DNA from: Ceratothoa steindachneri
Taxonomy: Eukaryota; Arthropoda; Malacostraca; Isopoda; Cymothoidae
Assembly: GCA_963969495.1 (NCBI GenBank)
Contig: OZ018324.1
Span: 155,666,172-155,730,171, forward strand
Direction of reading: 5' to 3'
DNA: 64,000 nt
The translations under genes were made by a program, and so were the position numbers. The notes under the pieces were generated by a model. The model had not been told where the DNA came from. It did no database searches and was given only the letters and a program-made list of their open reading frames with translations. Below are positions 61,911 through 64,000 of this stretch, in pieces; positions within the stretch are counted from its first letter, which is position 1; each line of letters starts with the position of its first letter.

Positions 61911-62368
61911 CAGGGTTGGCAAATAAAAAAAACAGCCCCCAAAATCCTGGGTTTTTTTGGGGGGGGGGGGGGTTCAAGTCAAATTTGAAAAAATTCAGGT
62001 TTTGTTTTTGTTTTGTTTTTAAATGAGTTTTTTTTTTCAAGAAATGAATGCTACTTATTATTTTATTCAAAATGCATATTTATGTTTATAATTTCAATAA
62101 ATATGAATATGTATCAAATTAAGGTTATTTCTCTCATACTGACTTATAATTCATCTCTCCTTCTACAGGTTATGGCTATCATGGGTACCCATAATTCTCA
62201 ATCAGTGATCTGTTTTTACTATAATTATTAAACTAATTAATTATTCATATTATAAAAATAGAGATAGCTATTCTTTTTCTATATTATTCTAATGCTTGTA
62301 GCGTTTGTATTTTGAAAACCCAGGTTTTGGGGGGGCTTTTCAAAGTTTGGGGGTTTTCACCAACCCCA
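61911..62368. mobile_element. hAT-type MITE, copy 2, with perfect 8-bp target duplication
   Basis: A 458-bp element starting CAGGGTTGGCAAA and ending TTTTCACCAACCCCA. TCATTAAT flanks it on both sides (61,903-61,910 and 62,369-62,376), the 8-bp duplication expected of hAT transposons. It is the same family as 33,197-33,636. It carries long G and T runs near each end and has no coding capacity. Confidence 0.88.
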
Positions 62369-62379
62369 TCATTAATGAT

Positions 62380-63190
62380 TAAAAAGACTGGTTGCACTTC
62401 TGTGAAGAAATCTTTTGGGCTCTCAAGAGCTTCAAATGAATGCCAAAGTAAGGTCTCAGCTCAAGGATCGGGTAACCTCAAGTACCAAGCTCAATCATGA
62501 TTAGAAAGAAGCAGGCATGAATGCTTCAGTGTGTACAGTGAAGCAGAGACATTTTGACAAATGTATCGAGTCAAGAAGGGCTGGGAAGAGGCCTCATCTC
62601 ACCAAGAAGAACCTTACAAATAAGCTCTACATTTGTAGAAAAAATAAAGAATGGAGGACTTTTGAAAACTGCGGTAAAGTGATATTCTCTGATGAAGCTC
62701 CCTTCTGATTGTGTGGAGCTTCTGGAAGATCCCTCATTAGGAAGAGAAAAGGGATGGCTTTCACAAGTCCTGTGTCATGCCAACGATGAAACATCTGGAC
62801 ACTATGTTGGAGCTGCTTCTCAACTAACTTAAAATGGTACAAAAACATGCTTCATCGGCACCTTTTCCCAATAGTTCTGGACCAATTTAGGGATAACTGT
62901 ATTTTTCAAATGGTATAACTTGCCATAAAGCAAAAGCAATAACAAAGTTCTTGCCTGAAAATAACATTAAAATTGGGGATTTTGTCTCAGAAACTCACCA
63001 AATTTTAACCCAATAGAGAATCAAACTGGCAGGTGATAAACAGAAGCCATCCTATTGTGAACAGTTACAGGTGCTTATTGAACAAAAATTGAGCAATATC
63101 AGACAAGATATCATCACAAATTTAGTCTCCATGCCTAAAGGAATTGAAGCAATCTTGAAAAACAAAGGACATCATTGTAAATAGTGACTG
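62380..63190 (+). pseudogene. Tc1-like transposase relic
   Basis: The piece 62517-62708 reads RAGKRPHLTKKNLTNKLYI, then WRTFENCGKVIFSDEAPF (first catalytic block, DE retained) and LCGASGRSLIRKRKGMAF. Further on is a broken CCFST-like block, a QDNC-like part near 62,890, and LRNSPNFNPIEN (62,985-63,020, with the third block's NPIEN preserved). The order and spacing match Tc1 transposases. Several frameshifts and stops. Confidence 0.75.
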
Positions 63191-63362
63191 CCTGCATCAA
63201 TTGACTTTTTATTAACAAAGTGGGTATAGGCTCTAAATTTTCATATATTTCACCTTCAAATTATGATACAAACAGAATAAAATAAAATGCAATGTTTTAT
63301 GAGTTCCATTAATTTTCTTATATAAAAAAATATAGTAATCTCAAAACTTTTGATCAAGACTG

Positions 63363-63639
63363 CACAGCCTTATGCACCCAAGAATGGCTGTATGGGGGTG
63401 GTGAGCCCATTACACACAGGAAAAGGGTTATTGGGACAAAACCCATCTTCCCATTAATTGTGCCCCAACACCCAGGACCCCTCAAGTCCTGGTCTATTTT
63501 GACCTGCAACTGTTAAAGGGCATTGTTTATAGAGGTTCCAAAGTCTCTCTTCTGACATGGCATAAGGTAGCTGGTCAGGTCCTTAAGCCTACTCTAAAGG
63601 GTTGAGGGGATATGGAGTTGTTGTAGAAAGTAGATGTTA
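63363..63639. other. Unassigned sequence next to the Tc1 end
   Basis: GC-richer stretch with no recognised domain. It may be further 5' UTR of a diverged I-group LINE, because a monomer follows directly. Confidence 0.35.
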
Positions 63640-63727
63640 ACAGATAGAGAAGCTAAGTTGGGGCTGGGCAAGGTGCTGAGTACCATCAGCATGGCAGCCA
63701 AGAAAACATCATCATGCCCCTTACATG
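63640..63727 (-). repeat. Isolated I-group LINE 5' UTR monomer
   Basis: GAAGCTAAGTTGGGGCTGGG, then CAAGGTGCTGAGTACCATCA, GCATGGCAGCCAAGAAAAC and CATGCCCCTTACATGG align with the monomer ending copy G (55,910-55,990). No ORF sequence accompanies it. Confidence 0.6.
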
Positions 63728-64000
63728 GTGCAAGCATTTTAGGTTATTAAATCCTATCATTATATTTTGGTGCTGGAGAGGGTGTATCACACTTATAAGT
63801 CACCAAGAAATATTTCAAACTGATTCCGCAATGCAAGAATCCTTCAATGATACCATCATTAAATGCTATGAGATGGCCCAAGTTACACTCATTGAAAAGA
63901 ATTAAATTAGAAAATTCAATAATAAGACTGATAATATTAGTATATTTGCATTTTACTTATTTTACAGGGTATTTGAATGAATTAAGCCTTAGTATCTTCT

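Larger units (their letters stand above)
61651..63362 (+). mobile_element. Tc1-like element relic, split by a hAT MITE
   Basis: The right end reads CTCAAAACTTTTGATCAAGACTG (63,340-63,362), a typical Tc1 terminus. The transposase relic lies at about 62,510-63,185. The left end was not found; the N-terminal region before the MITE (about 61,790-61,900, KKQRKACNHCFS) is very degraded, and the 5' boundary given is approximate. Confidence 0.6.

Overview
The window looks like animal nuclear DNA, most likely from an arthropod and probably a crustacean. It is AT-rich, has one widely spaced spliced gene, and is dominated by transposable elements. The two reverse-transcriptase families with (TAA)n tails (12.96-15.16 kb and 23.23-24.29 kb) resemble LINEs I remember from decapod crustaceans. 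That taxonomic call is recall, not a search result.

The only host gene I can assemble lies on the minus strand from 57,410 down to 12,192. It has seven coding exons with consistent GT-AG sites and phases and encodes a 413-residue homologue of the Golgi PAPS transporter SLC35B2/PAPST1 (Drosophila slalom). Its 1,242 coding bases are spread over 45.2 kb. Introns 3 and 6 are about 0.5 kb; introns 1, 2, 4 and 5 are 6-17 kb and packed with retrotransposons.

The main invader is a GC-rich I-group LINE with ORF1 (gag-like, three zinc knuckles) and ORF2 (APE endonuclease, reverse transcriptase, RNase H, CCHC). Every recognisable copy in the introns is on the minus strand, sense to the host gene. Copy A (15,688-22,302) is nearly full length with a 13-bp target duplication but a broken ORF2. 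Copy D (40,914-47,856) has both ORFs open and all catalytic motifs. D sits in the 5' UTR of copy E, and E sits in the ORF2 of old copy C, which also carries a hAT-type MITE. Copies B/H (26.2-30.0 kb) and G (50.1-56.0 kb) are degraded.

The gene's 3' flank (1-12 kb) holds a complete but dead Tc1 element, a pogo-type MITE, a piggyBac-like MITE, a 5S-like SINE, a tRNA-like SINE head and a LINE relic. The gene's 5' flank (57.4-64 kb) holds long microsatellites, two pogo/Tigger relics (one interrupted by an antisense LINE), a Tc1 relic split by a second copy of the hAT MITE, and a 27-bp hairpin. Three minisatellites (31, 18 and 51 bp units) lie in introns; the 31-bp array is itself split by a LINE.

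I see no CRISPR array, prokaryotic operon, rRNA gene or intact tRNA gene. The noteworthy biology is the nested, strand-biased LINE history inside a conserved transporter gene.
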